The notes: generated from the letters alone by a model not told the origin. A DNA stretch of 64,000 bases from SIAQ01 sp964484265 (GCA_964484265.1 CAZAFH010000011.1:1-64000); one strand, 5' to 3'. Positions 1 through 8,535 are shown, counted from the stretch's first letter. Numbers and translations: made by a program.

Positions 1-19
1 GTGATTGGGGCTTACTTAA

Positions 20-1441
20 TCACATCAAACCCTGGATCGGCTGGGCGCGGTACATCTCGTACGGCCGACCGTCGGTGTCGTTCCACGTCGTGTCGTGCGG
101 GATGCCGAGCGAGGAGTAGAGCGTGGCAGCGAGATTCTCAGGGGTTTGGCGATCGGCACTTGGTTGGCCGGCGATGCGATCGGTCGCGCCGATGACGCGC
201 CCGCCCTGAACGCCGCCGCCGGCGATCATCAGGCTCATCACGGGTCCCCAGTGGTCGCGCCCGGCATCGCGGTTAATGCGCGGCGTGCGGCCAAATTCGC
301 CAGTCACGATCACCAGCGTTTCGCGCAACATACCGCTCGTGTGCAGATCGTCGAGCAATGCGGAAATCGAGCGATCGAAGTACGGAAAGAGATTGTCACG
401 CAGATTGACAAAGTTTCGGCGATGCGTGTCCCACGTCGAATTCTTGCCGAGGTTCACTTGCACAAGGCTCACGCCCGCTTCGACGAGTCGATAGGCCATG
501 AGCAGCGACAGGCCGAACTTGTTGCGGCCATAGCGTGCAAGAGTGCGCGGGTCGGCGCGTTCAACCTCAAACGCGCTGCGAGTGCGTGGATCGTTGAGGA
601 CGGCGATTGCTTGCTGACGATGACGATCCAACCGTTGCGATTCGGCGCTGCGATCCAGTTCGCGGCGCTGCTGTTCGATCGATTCAAGCAGGCTGAGCCG
701 ACCGCGCAGGCGATCGGACCCGCCGTCAGGAAGCGTCAAGGTGGGCGTTTCGAAGATCGTCGGCGGTTCATGCGCGAACGGCGTGCCCTCGAAACGGAAG
801 CAGTGCGGACAGGCGCCATTGCCCAGCGAGCACTTTGTCGCCATCGGCAGATGCCACGCCTCCCAGCGAGGCCCCAGACGACCCGCATACTGGCCGGGCC
901 TGACTTTGCCCGCTTCGTTGATACTCGGCTCGGGCAGGACCGCAGAGACCGGCAGATTGTTACGGCCTCGGCCTTGCTTGGCAAAGTTGACAAGCGCCGG
1001 CATCGACGGCCATTCGTTCGGGTTCGGCACGTTCTGCGTCGAGAAACCGACGGGAAGGTCGAGTCGCCCGGTCAGCAACATGTGGCACGCGACTTCGTGA
1101 CCGCTGCTAGCCGTCGCCATCGAGCGAATGATCGCGTACTTGTCCGTTCGCTGAGCGAGCATCGGCAGATGTTCGCAGATGCGGACACCCGGCGTGCGCG
1201 TCGCGATCGATTGAAACTCGCCGCGAATCGTATCGGGCGCATCCGGCTTGAGATCGAGGCTATCGAGATGCGACATGCCGCCCGTGAGGAAAACAAAGAT
1301 CACCGACCGGGCACGCGGCGATTGACCATTCGCTCGACTCTGCAGCGCGGCGACATCGCCCATGCCGAGCCCGAGCAATCCGATGGCGCCGGCCTGAAGA
1401 GCCGAGCGACGGTTGGGTGAGAAGTGTGAATCGCAGTTCAT
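20..1441 (-). CDS. DUF1501 family protein, Tat-exported
   Basis: 473-residue DUF1501 protein. The family is abundant in Planctomycetota, has an alkaline-phosphatase/sulfatase-like fold, and no established substrate. Seen: a twin-arginine signal (NRRSALQAGAIGLLGLG, residues 10-26), the N-terminal hallmark GGMSHLD at 54-60, and a C-terminal EFGRTPRI ... GRDHWGPV block typical of the family. The ATG at 1441 is preceded by AGGA about nine bases upstream. It starts 90 bp after the stop of the enolase-superfamily gene and closes the minus-strand run that begins at 6860, which also contains a second DUF1501 gene. By analogy with other planctomycete clusters it probably acts outside the cytoplasm in breakdown of a complex substrate; that role is inference. 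Confidence 0.9.
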   Translation of the reverse strand: MNCDSHFSPNRRSALQAGAIGLLGLGMGDVAALQSRANGQSPRARSVIFVFLTGGMSHLDSLDLKPDAPDTIRGEFQSIATRTPGVRICEHLPMLAQRTDKYAIIRSMATASSGHEVACHMLLTGRLDLPVGFSTQNVPNPNEWPSMPALVNFAKQGRGRNNLPVSAVLPEPSINEAGKVRPGQYAGRLGPRWEAWHLPMATKCSLGNGACPHCFRFEGTPFAHEPPTIFETPTLTLPDGGSDRLRGRLSLLESIEQQRRELDRSAESQRLDRHRQQAIAVLNDPRTRSAFEVERADPRTLARYGRNKFGLSLLMAYRLVEAGVSLVQVNLGKNSTWDTHRRNFVNLRDNLFPYFDRSISALLDDLHTSGMLRETLVIVTGEFGRTPRINRDAGRDHWGPVMSLMIAGGGVQGGRVIGATDRIAGQPSADRQTPENLAATLYSSLGIPHDTTWNDTDGRPYEMYRAQPIQGLM

Positions 1442-1531
1442 TGATCAATCCTGTTTTGGCCGTATCCAAAAATCCATCAAATGGGATTTTAACCTTTCCG
1501 CTATCAATTGCAACGACGTTTTCGGCCATCG

Positions 1532-2698
1532 TCAATAATCCGCGACCGAGCCGTCGCGATGCCGGGCGCCGGGCCAGCGGTAGCGCTGCGGCTTGCGTGC
1601 CTCGTCGGCAAGACGTTGCTCGTCCACGACAACACCCAGACCGGGTCCCGGAGGCAGGCCGATGTAGCCATCCGCGTCGAGTTTGAAGTCCATGCGAGTC
1701 AGGCCGCGCGGGTTGAAGCCGTGGTTGTCGGGGTAGAACTCGTGGATGAGAAAGAACGGGATCGACGCCACAACATGCAAACTCGCCGCGATGCCGAGAA
1801 AGCTCGCCGTGCAATGCGGCGCGAGCGGCACGTGATACGCCTCGGCAAGCGTCGCGATCTTCTTCATTGACGTGATGCCACCCGTGTGGCAGCAATCGGG
1901 TTGCAGTACGTCGAGACAGCGGTTTTGCAGATAGGGGATAAACTCCCAGATGCCGCGATCGCGCTCGCCGGCCGCCAGCGGGATGGTGATATTTTCCTTC
2001 AGGCGTTTGAAAACCTCGATATTGCCGGGCACAGCCGGTTCTTCGATGAAGAGCACGTCGTAGGGCTTCATCGCATTGGCGAGTTGGATCAGCGTGGCGG
2101 GCGGAATTGCGGAATGGGCGTCGAACATGACGGCGCCGGTCGGGCCGACTTTCTGCCGGGCGGCGCGGATCGCTGTCAAGATGCGCTCGATATCCGCCGG
2201 CGTACCGGTGTGCTCGAACAGGCCGGGATTAGGCACCTTGACGGCCTGTGCCGTGTGGTAAACGCGAATGCGGTCCCGGCACGGACCGCCGAGCAAACGG
2301 TGGACCGGCACGTTCCAAAGCTTGCCGGCGATGTCCCACAGTGCCATGTCGATTGCCGCCAGGGCGTGCATGAGAAACGGTCCACCGCGAATGTTGCGAT
2401 GCGAGCGAAAGATCTTCTGCCAAAGGTATTCGATGCGAGTCGGATTCTCGCCATCGATCAGCGGATACAGTGCCTCGACGAGCGGTTTGGAGACGCGCGG
2501 ATCGACGCCTTTCAGATCGCCCCAGCCGACGATGCCGTGATTCGTCTCGATCTTGACGAAAACACACGGATTAACCCAGGTAGCGGTGAGACGCGTGATG
2601 CGAATGGACGACGAGCGATCCCCAACCTGTGCCGCGGGATTCTGCGCAGCGGTCAGTGTTTCGTCGAGGTGTGAGATAGTATCTGCAAAGGTCGTCAT
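1532..2698 (-). CDS. Enolase-superfamily (mandelate racemase/muconate lactonizing) sugar-acid dehydratase-like protein
   Basis: About 388 residues from the ATG at 2698. Members abstract a proton alpha to a carboxylate using Mg2+; sugar-acid dehydration is the usual outcome. Seen: N-terminal capping domain (about 31-150, ending in MALWDIAGKLWNVPVHRLLGG) and a barrel with metal ligands D193 (FDAH), E219 (FIEEP) and E245 (AGER). H195 and H295 (APHC) are candidate catalytic bases, a pattern resembling galactonate/mannonate-type dehydratases. Longer starts at 2761 or 2860 are possible, but they add low-complexity sequence read through the hairpin at 2775-2853, so 2698 is preferred. It has no strong ribosome-binding site. 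It lies between two DUF1501 genes, so it may process an acid sugar released by that cluster. The substrate cannot be told from sequence. Confidence 0.88.
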   Translation of the reverse strand: MTTFADTISHLDETLTAAQNPAAQVGDRSSSIRITRLTATWVNPCVFVKIETNHGIVGWGDLKGVDPRVSKPLVEALYPLIDGENPTRIEYLWQKIFRSHRNIRGGPFLMHALAAIDMALWDIAGKLWNVPVHRLLGGPCRDRIRVYHTAQAVKVPNPGLFEHTGTPADIERILTAIRAARQKVGPTGAVMFDAHSAIPPATLIQLANAMKPYDVLFIEEPAVPGNIEVFKRLKENITIPLAAGERDRGIWEFIPYLQNRCLDVLQPDCCHTGGITSMKKIATLAEAYHVPLAPHCTASFLGIAASLHVVASIPFFLIHEFYPDNHGFNPRGLTRMDFKLDADGYIGLPPGPGLGVVVDEQRLADEARKPQRYRWPGARHRDGSVADY

Positions 2699-2774
2699 GG
2701 CGGCGTCCGAATTATTGCGGTTCGGCTGTTGCTCTGGGATTTCCGATGGATCTATCGGCATCCGTATGCCACCT

Positions 2775-2853
2775 GGCGAGCCAAGCCGCGTAAGCGGCAG
2801 GTTGAACCTACGATTGCAATTTCCAACCTGCCGCTTATGCGGCTTGGCTCGCC
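2775..2853. repeat. Long palindromic repeat between DUF1501 and dehydratase genes
   Basis: Inverted repeat: left arm 2775-2806 begins GGCGAGCCAAGCCGC and right arm 2822-2853 is its near-perfect reverse complement, separated by about 15 bases. It fills most of the gap between the DUF1501 stop (2861) and the dehydratase start (2698). Its RNA would form a very stable hairpin that could end or attenuate transcription or protect upstream mRNA; no T-run follows, so a classical terminator is not shown. Confidence 0.85.
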
Positions 2854-2860
2854 GACGCAA

Positions 2861-4237
2861 CTACGCCATGATCTCCGTTACCACGCGACCGGCGACGTCG
2901 GTCAGGCGGAAGTCGCGGCCAGCGTAGCGATAGGTGAGTTGCTCGTGGTCGAGCCCCATCAACGCCAGGAGCGTCGCATGCAGGTCGGTCGTGTGCATGC
3001 GGCCTTCAACGCCGTGGATGCCGACTTCATCCGTTGCGCCGTAGCTGAATCCCGCCTTGACGCCAGCCCCGGCGAGGACCATCGGGTAGCCGGTGATGTT
3101 GTGATCGCGTCCGTCCGGGCCTTGCATGGTCGGCATACGGCCGAATTCGCTGCCAAAGAGGACTAGCGTGTCTTCGAGCAGACCGCGTTGTTCAAGATCA
3201 GTGAGCAGAGCGGCGAATGGCCGATCGACCATGTTGGTCTGATTGATAAGCCCCTGGTGCAGGTTGTTGTGATGGTCCCAGCCCGATTGAGTTATCTCGA
3301 CAAAGCGCACGCCAGCCTCGCTGAGACGCCGAGCCATGAGGCATTGGCGGGCGAAGCTGCCCTGCGGACCGGGACGCACGCCGTACATGTCTTGCACCGA
3401 TTGCGGCTCGCGGGAGATATCGAGCAACTCAGGCACGCGGTCTTGCATGCGGAACGCTAGCTCGAAGTTTTCGATGACGCCATCGACGGCTTCCGGGGCG
3501 CCGGGGCGTTGAGCGAAATCGCGATTCATCTCCTGAATGAGATCGATCTGTCGGCGCTGCAAGGAAGAGGAAGTGCGTGGACGAAGGTTTGGAATGACTC
3601 CGGTGTCGCTGACGCGCGTGCCCTGGTAATGAGCGGGCAGGAACGCGGTGCCAAAGTTGACGGCGCCGCCAAAATTGGGCGACGGGTTGATCGTGAGGTA
3701 GCCGGGGAGATCCTGGTTGTCCGTGCCCAGGCCATAAAGCAGCCAGGCGCCCATCGACGGACGAGTGAGCTGGGCGAGCGCGGTGCCTGTGTGGAGTTGG
3801 ATAACGGCTTGCGGGTGAGCCGGCGTGTCGGTGTGGAGAGCGCGTAGCCAGCAGAACTTATCGACGTGCCGTGACATGTGCGGCAGCAGGTTGGACATCC
3901 ACGTGCCCGATTGGCCATGCTGGGCGAAGCGGAACTTGGACGCCGTCAGAACGCCGCCGCCGGGGCCAGGCCGATTGTTGCTGCGCTGGAGCAGCGGCTT
4001 GTATTCCAGCGTGTCCATCTGCGACATGGCGCCTTCCATGAAACAGAAGATGATACGCTTCGCCTTGGCCGCGAAATGCGGCTCGCGCGGAGCGAGCGGT
4101 CCTACCCCAGGCTGGCGGCGATTCTGGGCGGCAGCATCTTGCCCCAGCAGTCCCGCGAGTGCCAGGTAGCCAAACCCGCCCGCCGTTGTTTTCAGCATCT
4201 GTCGTCGGGAAAAGGGATAATGATTCTGTGATTTCAT
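2861..4237 (-). CDS. DUF1501 family protein, Tat-exported
   Basis: 458-residue second DUF1501 protein, clearly diverged from the one at 20-1441. Seen: twin-arginine signal SRRQMLKTTAGGFG (residues 10-23) followed by a hydrophobic stretch, the MEGAMSQMDTLEYKP hallmark near residue 70, and FGSEFGRMPTMQGPDGRDHN near 362-381. Length is normal. The ATG at 4237 has AGGA about ten bases upstream. It follows the DUF1549/DUF1553 gene by 109 bp on the same strand. DUF1549-DUF1553 immediately upstream of DUF1501 is a recurring planctomycete gene pair, so the two products probably work together at the membrane or in the periplasm. Biochemical function unknown. Confidence 0.92.
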   Translation of the reverse strand: MKSQNHYPFSRRQMLKTTAGGFGYLALAGLLGQDAAAQNRRQPGVGPLAPREPHFAAKAKRIIFCFMEGAMSQMDTLEYKPLLQRSNNRPGPGGGVLTASKFRFAQHGQSGTWMSNLLPHMSRHVDKFCWLRALHTDTPAHPQAVIQLHTGTALAQLTRPSMGAWLLYGLGTDNQDLPGYLTINPSPNFGGAVNFGTAFLPAHYQGTRVSDTGVIPNLRPRTSSSLQRRQIDLIQEMNRDFAQRPGAPEAVDGVIENFELAFRMQDRVPELLDISREPQSVQDMYGVRPGPQGSFARQCLMARRLSEAGVRFVEITQSGWDHHNNLHQGLINQTNMVDRPFAALLTDLEQRGLLEDTLVLFGSEFGRMPTMQGPDGRDHNITGYPMVLAGAGVKAGFSYGATDEVGIHGVEGRMHTTDLHATLLALMGLDHEQLTYRYAGRDFRLTDVAGRVVTEIMA

Positions 4238-4280
4238 GGTATTAATCCTGGTAATGGAAGTTCTTCATACGTCGGCAGTA

Positions 4281-4336
4281 GTAGGTCCGGCGAGCCGAAC
4301 CGGACCGATAGATCCCGCTTGGCTCGCGGGACCTAC
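4281..4336. repeat. Inverted repeat between DUF1549 and DUF1501 genes
   Basis: Arms GTAGGTCCGGCGAGCC (4281-4296) and GGCTCGCGGGACCTAC (4321-4336) pair with one mismatch around a 24-base loop. It sits in the 109-bp gap inside the DUF1549-DUF1501 pair, so it may form a hairpin that sets the relative level of the two messages. Confidence 0.8.
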
Positions 4337-4346
4337 TTGGTTGCGA

Positions 4347-6860
4347 TTAACGCAGATAACGAAACTCCGCCGACGCAAATAGCGCTTGCGCGAAAGTCGT
4401 CCATGCTTCGGTGCGAGCGTCGAGTTTTTCTGCCTGGGCTTCTTCGCGCAGGCTTGCTTCGTAATCCCCGAGATAGAACTTGGTCCGCGCGACTTCCTTC
4501 GCGGTCGCATTTCTTCCAAGCACCCAGCGATAGGCCAACTGAATTCGATCCCCGTCGTCCATGTCCGGCGACTTCAACAAACGAGCGGCCAACGTCTGCG
4601 ATTGCTTGCGAACAAAGGGATCGTTGAGAAGGTACAGCGCCTGCGGGGCGACCGTCGTAGTGTCACGGCTTCCCGTCACCATGCCTTGCTCGGCAAAGTC
4701 GAACACGTCGAGCGAGCGCGGCACGAGACCGCGAACCAACGGCAGATAGACGCTGCGTTTCACGCTATTGCTTGCCTCGTCCTCGAGCCGTTTTGCTTCA
4801 GGGCCGTTATTGCGAAGTTCAACGACCTTCAAACTCGCCGCGGGCGATGCCGCGATGCGCGTGCGGTCGAGTGCGCCGGCGATGGCGAGCATCGCATCGC
4901 GAATTTGCTCAGCGTCGAGTCGTCGTGCGTTATGCCGCCAGTTGAGCGTGTTGGCCGGATCGATCGCGAGGTTGGCCTTCGGCGCCTCATCGCCAAGTTG
5001 GTAGGTGTGCGTCAGGACGATAGTGCGAATCAGTTTCTTCACCGACCAGCCGTTTTGCATCAGGCGCGTCGCGAGATGGTCGAGCAGCTCAGGATTGGAC
5101 GGGGTTTCGCCCGTGGTGCCGAAATTGTCCACGCTGCGTACGATACCGTGGCCAAACAGATGCTTCCAAACGCGATTCGCCATGACGCGAGGCGTGAGCG
5201 GGTTCTGCTTGCTTGTCAACCAATTCGCCAGTTCGAGTCGGCCGCTCTGTTTCGGATTAACCTTCGGCGCGTCGAACGGGGCCAGCGACAGAAAACCTCG
5301 CGGCACGATCGGTCCGAGTTTCTCCGCCTCGCCACGGATGCGAATTTCGGTATCCGCGACGATTTTTGCGTCGCGCACACCGAGCGCCACGGGAGACAGC
5401 ACGGCAGGATCGTTGAGGGCGAGAAGCTCTTTCTCCTTCTGGGTCATCTTCAATCGAGCGATCGCCTGTTTCGGTCGGCCATCGGCCGCGAGTTCCTTGC
5501 CGGCGGGCTTCATGAAGATCGCGTCAAAGTCTTTTTTGGCCTTCTCGAACTCTGCTTTCGCTTTGTCGATCTTTTGGGCCAGATTCGGATCTTCTGACTC
5601 CTTGTCCGATTTGCTCAGCGTGAGGAGGAGCGACGGGTCGTAATAATCCAGCCCGCCTCCACCCATCTTGTTTCGCAAGCCGGAGCAATGATCGCTGCTC
5701 TGGAAAATACCAGCAAGTGCATAGTAATCGGAAATGGGGATGGGGTCGAACTTGTGATCATGGCATCGCGCACAGCTTGCCGTCAGGGCGAGCACCGAGC
5801 GGGTGACGGTGTCGATTTGTTCGTCGACATTGTCCATGACAAAGCGAACCTTGAATCGCTGGTTGACATCCTTGACGCCGAGTGCCAGGAAGCCTGTGGC
5901 GATCAGGTGCGCGTCGCGCTCGGCTGGCGTCTTCGCAGGAAGCAGGTCGCCAGCGATCTGCTCGCGGATGAACTGGTCGTATGGTTTATCTTGGTTAAAG
6001 CTGTCGATCACGTAGTCGCGGTATCGCCACGCTTGCGGATAAGGCAGGTTGCGGGCCGACCCGGTCGATTCGCCATAGCGAGCGACATCGAGCCAATGCC
6101 TTCCCCAGCGTTCGCCGAACGCAGTTGACGCCAGCAACCGATCCACTACCTTCTCGAAGGCGTTGGGCGTAGTGTCTTTTACGAAAGCGTCGATTTCCTC
6201 CGTCGTCGGCGGCAGGCCTGTCAGATCGAAGGTGACGCGGCGAATGAGCGTCAAGCGGTCGGCGTCACCCACCGGCCTGATCTTCTTGGCGTCGAGCCTG
6301 GCGAGAACGAGGCGATCGATATCGTCACGCACCCAGCTGGGGTCGCTCACTGGACTGGCGACGACCTTTTTCCAGCGCGCGTCCACGATCGGCTGCCAGG
6401 ACCAGTGCTGCTTGCGCAGTTTTTCGTACTCCGCGTTCGGCCTGCCAATCGACGCGGGAATGTGCGGCTTTGGCCAGGCCGCGCCGTCCTTGATCCATTT
6501 CGAGATGTCGGCGATTTCTTGTTCCGTCAGGTCATTATCGGGCGGCATCTTGAGCTTGGACCCGACCTTGCGGATCGCTGCCACGAGCAGACTTTTCGCG
6601 GGACTGCCGGGAACGATCGCCGCGCCTCGCTTGCCTCCCACGGTCAAACCGTTGCGATCATCGACGCGCAGTCCGCCCCGAGAGTTGGTGCTGGCGGAAT
6701 GACAGTTGTTGCAATGGCTGACGAAGATCGGCCGGACCTTGCGCTCGAAGAATTCGATCTTCGCTTCTTCATCGCGACTCGCGGGCTGTGCGATTGCGAC
6801 GGTTGGCAGAGTGAAGGCTGCTGTGAAGAGTAAGCTAATCGTTCGGAGGTTCGTTCTCAT
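4347..6860 (-). CDS. DUF1549/DUF1553 protein with N-terminal planctomycete cytochrome c domain
   Basis: 837 residues from the ATG at 6860, chosen because AAAAGG lies about eight bases upstream and a signal peptide follows at once (residues 1-24, ending VAIAQ). Seen in order: planctomycete cytochrome C (PSCyt1) domain with the heme motif CNNCH at 50-54; a DUF1549 domain opening at WVRDDIDRLVLARLDA and containing a second CxxCH (CARCHDHKFDPI); a lysine-rich connector; and a C-terminal DUF1553 domain (NRVWKHLFGHGIVRSVDNFG). This domain order and size are typical of a large planctomycete family of unknown chemistry. It is the first gene of the run reaching down to 20. The covalent heme suggests it is exported and redox-active, and the window also encodes cytochrome c maturation proteins (18.3-21.5 kb). 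Confidence 0.92.
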   Translation of the reverse strand: MRTNLRTISLLFTAAFTLPTVAIAQPASRDEEAKIEFFERKVRPIFVSHCNNCHSASTNSRGGLRVDDRNGLTVGGKRGAAIVPGSPAKSLLVAAIRKVGSKLKMPPDNDLTEQEIADISKWIKDGAAWPKPHIPASIGRPNAEYEKLRKQHWSWQPIVDARWKKVVASPVSDPSWVRDDIDRLVLARLDAKKIRPVGDADRLTLIRRVTFDLTGLPPTTEEIDAFVKDTTPNAFEKVVDRLLASTAFGERWGRHWLDVARYGESTGSARNLPYPQAWRYRDYVIDSFNQDKPYDQFIREQIAGDLLPAKTPAERDAHLIATGFLALGVKDVNQRFKVRFVMDNVDEQIDTVTRSVLALTASCARCHDHKFDPIPISDYYALAGIFQSSDHCSGLRNKMGGGGLDYYDPSLLLTLSKSDKESEDPNLAQKIDKAKAEFEKAKKDFDAIFMKPAGKELAADGRPKQAIARLKMTQKEKELLALNDPAVLSPVALGVRDAKIVADTEIRIRGEAEKLGPIVPRGFLSLAPFDAPKVNPKQSGRLELANWLTSKQNPLTPRVMANRVWKHLFGHGIVRSVDNFGTTGETPSNPELLDHLATRLMQNGWSVKKLIRTIVLTHTYQLGDEAPKANLAIDPANTLNWRHNARRLDAEQIRDAMLAIAGALDRTRIAASPAASLKVVELRNNGPEAKRLEDEASNSVKRSVYLPLVRGLVPRSLDVFDFAEQGMVTGSRDTTTVAPQALYLLNDPFVRKQSQTLAARLLKSPDMDDGDRIQLAYRWVLGRNATAKEVARTKFYLGDYEASLREEAQAEKLDARTEAWTTFAQALFASAEFRYLR

Positions 6861-6947
6861 TGGCGTGCCTTTTCGACGTATAATAATTGCGATATTCTTT
6901 ACCGCGAAAATACGACGCGGAGCGTCGCACAATGAAATATTAATCAC

Positions 6948-7364
6948 CTATCTTTTCGATGCAGTCAGGGTGATGGTCCCATCCGACGGAACACGAACCG
7001 TCCAACCCGACGTTTTGAAGTCAAGAAACCGCTGCGAGACCGCGGCCTTGGCGAGTTTCAGTCCTGCCCGGTCGTCGTCGGCCAGGACAATTTTCGCACG
7101 GTAAATGCCTTCGCGGACGCCTTTGAGGACCACGCCCGAGTGAATCGTTTCCAGCGTGAACGCCCCGTCGTTACTTATGGAACCCGAAGCACGCTGGTTG
7201 GTATCGCTTTGTAGGGCAAGTTCCACATGGCTTCCCGCCAGCACGGCCACATCGCCATCGGTCAGATCGATGATGCCGCGCGTCGTATGCACTTTCTCAC
7301 CGCGCTGGCCACAACCTAAATTTATCGAAAGTAATGGGATTATTATGCCCCAAGTGGTGAGCAT
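6948..7364 (-). CDS. Small lipoprotein with transthyretin/carboxypeptidase-regulatory-like fold
   Basis: About 138 residues from the ATG at 7364 (a TTG at 7370 is the alternative). Seen: hydrophobic signal and a lipobox-like LSINLGC with C18, then a short beta-rich sequence (DGDVAVLAGSHVELAL ... GAFTLETI ... GIYRAKIVL) that resembles the carboxypeptidase-regulatory-like lipoproteins common in Planctomycetota. It lies 84 bp downstream of the DUF1559 gene at 7449-8324, the same pairing seen at 24924/25847. Function unknown; an envelope-anchored partner of the DUF1559 protein is inference. Confidence 0.75.
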   Translation of the reverse strand: MLTTWGIIIPLLSINLGCGQRGEKVHTTRGIIDLTDGDVAVLAGSHVELALQSDTNQRASGSISNDGAFTLETIHSGVVLKGVREGIYRAKIVLADDDRAGLKLAKAAVSQRFLDFKTSGWTVRVPSDGTITLTASKR

Positions 7365-7411
7365 TCTCAAGTAGAATCGCCTCTTTTTTTTTCCTCGGTA
7401 GAATCCCCATC

Positions 7412-7430
7412 CATCTCGCGGAGCGAGATG
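7412..7430. repeat. Short hairpin repeat, CATCTCGCGGAGCGAGATG family
   Basis: Perfect eight-base arms (CATCTCGC / GCGAGATG) followed by GCTACG. The same design with A for T appears twice in opposite orientation at 56424-56442 and 56506-56524, so this is an interspersed family. Confidence 0.7.
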
Positions 7431-7448
7431 GCTACGATAATGACGAAT

Positions 7449-8324
7449 TTATTCAGGTATCGAGACCGTCAGACCATCGGCACGGCCGGCGAGAGCTGTG
7501 AGCGTATTGACATTCGTGCTAATCGGGATCGCACGCACGGTTCCGTCGGCGAAGACAAACTGGCACAACCCCGGGTGCGGGCCGCCGAAACTGGTGTTTG
7601 CAAAAGCGCTGCTCTGATCGTCGGGCGGGCACAGGGTTCGTTGGTCGCCGTTCGGGGCCGTGCCAGCCATACGGCGAATCGAGTTGTTTTGGCCGCCGAA
7701 GATACTGCGATCTTCGTTCTTCCCGCGCAACGAATTCGGGCGGATGTGTTTTTCGCCGAAGAGAAACGTGTTGGACGTTCCGTCCGTGATCGATGTGAGC
7801 GAGACGTGGCCGCGATAGTTTACGACGATGGGAATGCCGTTGGAATCGGTCCTCATCTGAGGGTAGGGCGGGATGACCGTGCCGTTCGAGTCGGCGAAGT
7901 TCGCAGCCACGCCGAAGCTGGCGCCGTAATCGCTGAGGCCGCCGCCGGGGTTAGCGAAATCGTTCTTGCTCAGGACTGGGCTTGGCCGGGCCGGGCACAG
8001 GTAAGTAGGCACCTGTTGCTGATACGCGGACGCCGGCTGACGTGACGCCGTGTAGCGAATGTCCCATTGTTGATAGAGCGGCGTTTGATCGATATAGGGC
8101 AGCAGCAGCACCGCCCAGGTCGCCCAGCCATCGGGATCGAGTGAATTGTCGCCGACCCATGCCGGGACAAGGAATCGGTTCGCGTCATTGTAAGAGTGCG
8201 AGGCCAGCCCGATCTGCTTCAAGTGATTCGCGCATTGCGTTCGTGCCGCTGCCTCGCGCACCTTCTGCACGGCGGGCACGAGCAAGGCGATCAAAATGGC
8301 GATGATCGCAATGACAACGAGCAA
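7449..8324 (-). CDS. DUF1559 prepilin-like protein, 5' end interrupted
   Basis: The body encodes a DUF1559 protein: a type IV prepilin-like N-terminal helix (LLVVIAIIAILIALLVPAVQ), VREAAARTQCANHLKQIGLA, and a C-terminal glycine-rich H ... FADGTVRAIP segment. The TTG at 8324 is only the first usable start in the open frame; the prepilin motif GFTLIEL begins just upstream (from about 8345) in the same frame, so the natural protein must start further up. An ATG at 8489 with AGGAGGA eight bases upstream is in this frame, but a palindromic element (8368-8471) lies between and supplies an in-frame TAA at 8409-8411. Without a normal start the protein may be unexpressed or lack its processing site. 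Paired with the lipoprotein gene downstream. Confidence 0.75.
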   Translation of the reverse strand: MLVVIAIIAILIALLVPAVQKVREAAARTQCANHLKQIGLASHSYNDANRFLVPAWVGDNSLDPDGWATWAVLLLPYIDQTPLYQQWDIRYTASRQPASAYQQQVPTYLCPARPSPVLSKNDFANPGGGLSDYGASFGVAANFADSNGTVIPPYPQMRTDSNGIPIVVNYRGHVSLTSITDGTSNTFLFGEKHIRPNSLRGKNEDRSIFGGQNNSIRRMAGTAPNGDQRTLCPPDDQSSAFANTSFGGPHPGLCQFVFADGTVRAIPISTNVNTLTALAGRADGLTVSIPE

Positions 8325-8367
8325 TTCAATTAGCGTGAAGCCACGGGTTCGTTGGGTTTGTTTGGTT

Positions 8368-8471
8368 CTCCACCAATTTGGTGGAATGATGGAATCGTAG
8401 TGCGGGCCTTAGCCCGTGAATCCCAAGGAGCGGGCTAAAGCCCGCACTACGATTCCACCAACTTGGCGGAG
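8368..8471. repeat. 104-bp palindromic interspersed element inside DUF1559 5' end
   Basis: Imperfect inverted repeat: the left arm starts CTCCACCAATTTGGTGG and continues through GTAGTGCGGGCC; the right arm is the reverse complement ending ACTTGGCGGAG, with an 8-base indel and a loop at 8417-8430. The core (GTAGTGCGGGCTTTAGCCCG) is itself a strong hairpin. Its length and placement between a good ribosome-binding site/ATG and the rest of the gene suggest an inserted MITE-like element. Confidence 0.8.
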
Positions 8472-8489
8472 AGCCGTTTGTTTCAACAT
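8409..8489 (-). other. Orphaned start of the DUF1559 gene (26-codon leader ORF)
   Basis: ATG at 8489 preceded by AGGAGGA at an ideal eight-base spacing, the best ribosome-binding site in this area. It encodes MLKQTALRQVGGIVVRALAR and a few more residues, then meets TAA at 8409-8411 inside the palindromic element. It is exactly in frame (165 bases) with the DUF1559 body. Interpreted as the original gene start cut off by the element. Confidence 0.65.
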
Positions 8490-8515
8490 CGAAATTCCTC
8501 CTAATCCAGGCTCTG

Positions 8516-8535
8516 CCGCTTGCGGCTTAGCGCTC
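8516..8535. repeat. Interspersed repeat, CCGCTTGCGGCTTAGCGCTC family
   Basis: Exact 20-base copy upstream of the DUF1559 start. Other copies: 9361-9380 (one mismatch), 18240-18259 with its inverted partner 18276-18295, and 22762-22781. All are intergenic. Confidence 0.75.

Noticed and set aside
95..1420. 441-codon plus-strand open frame
   Set aside because: Antisense to a clear DUF1501 gene, no domain or ribosome-binding support.
4386..5597. 403-codon plus-strand open frame
   Set aside because: Antisense to the DUF1549/DUF1553 gene, no recognisable sequence.
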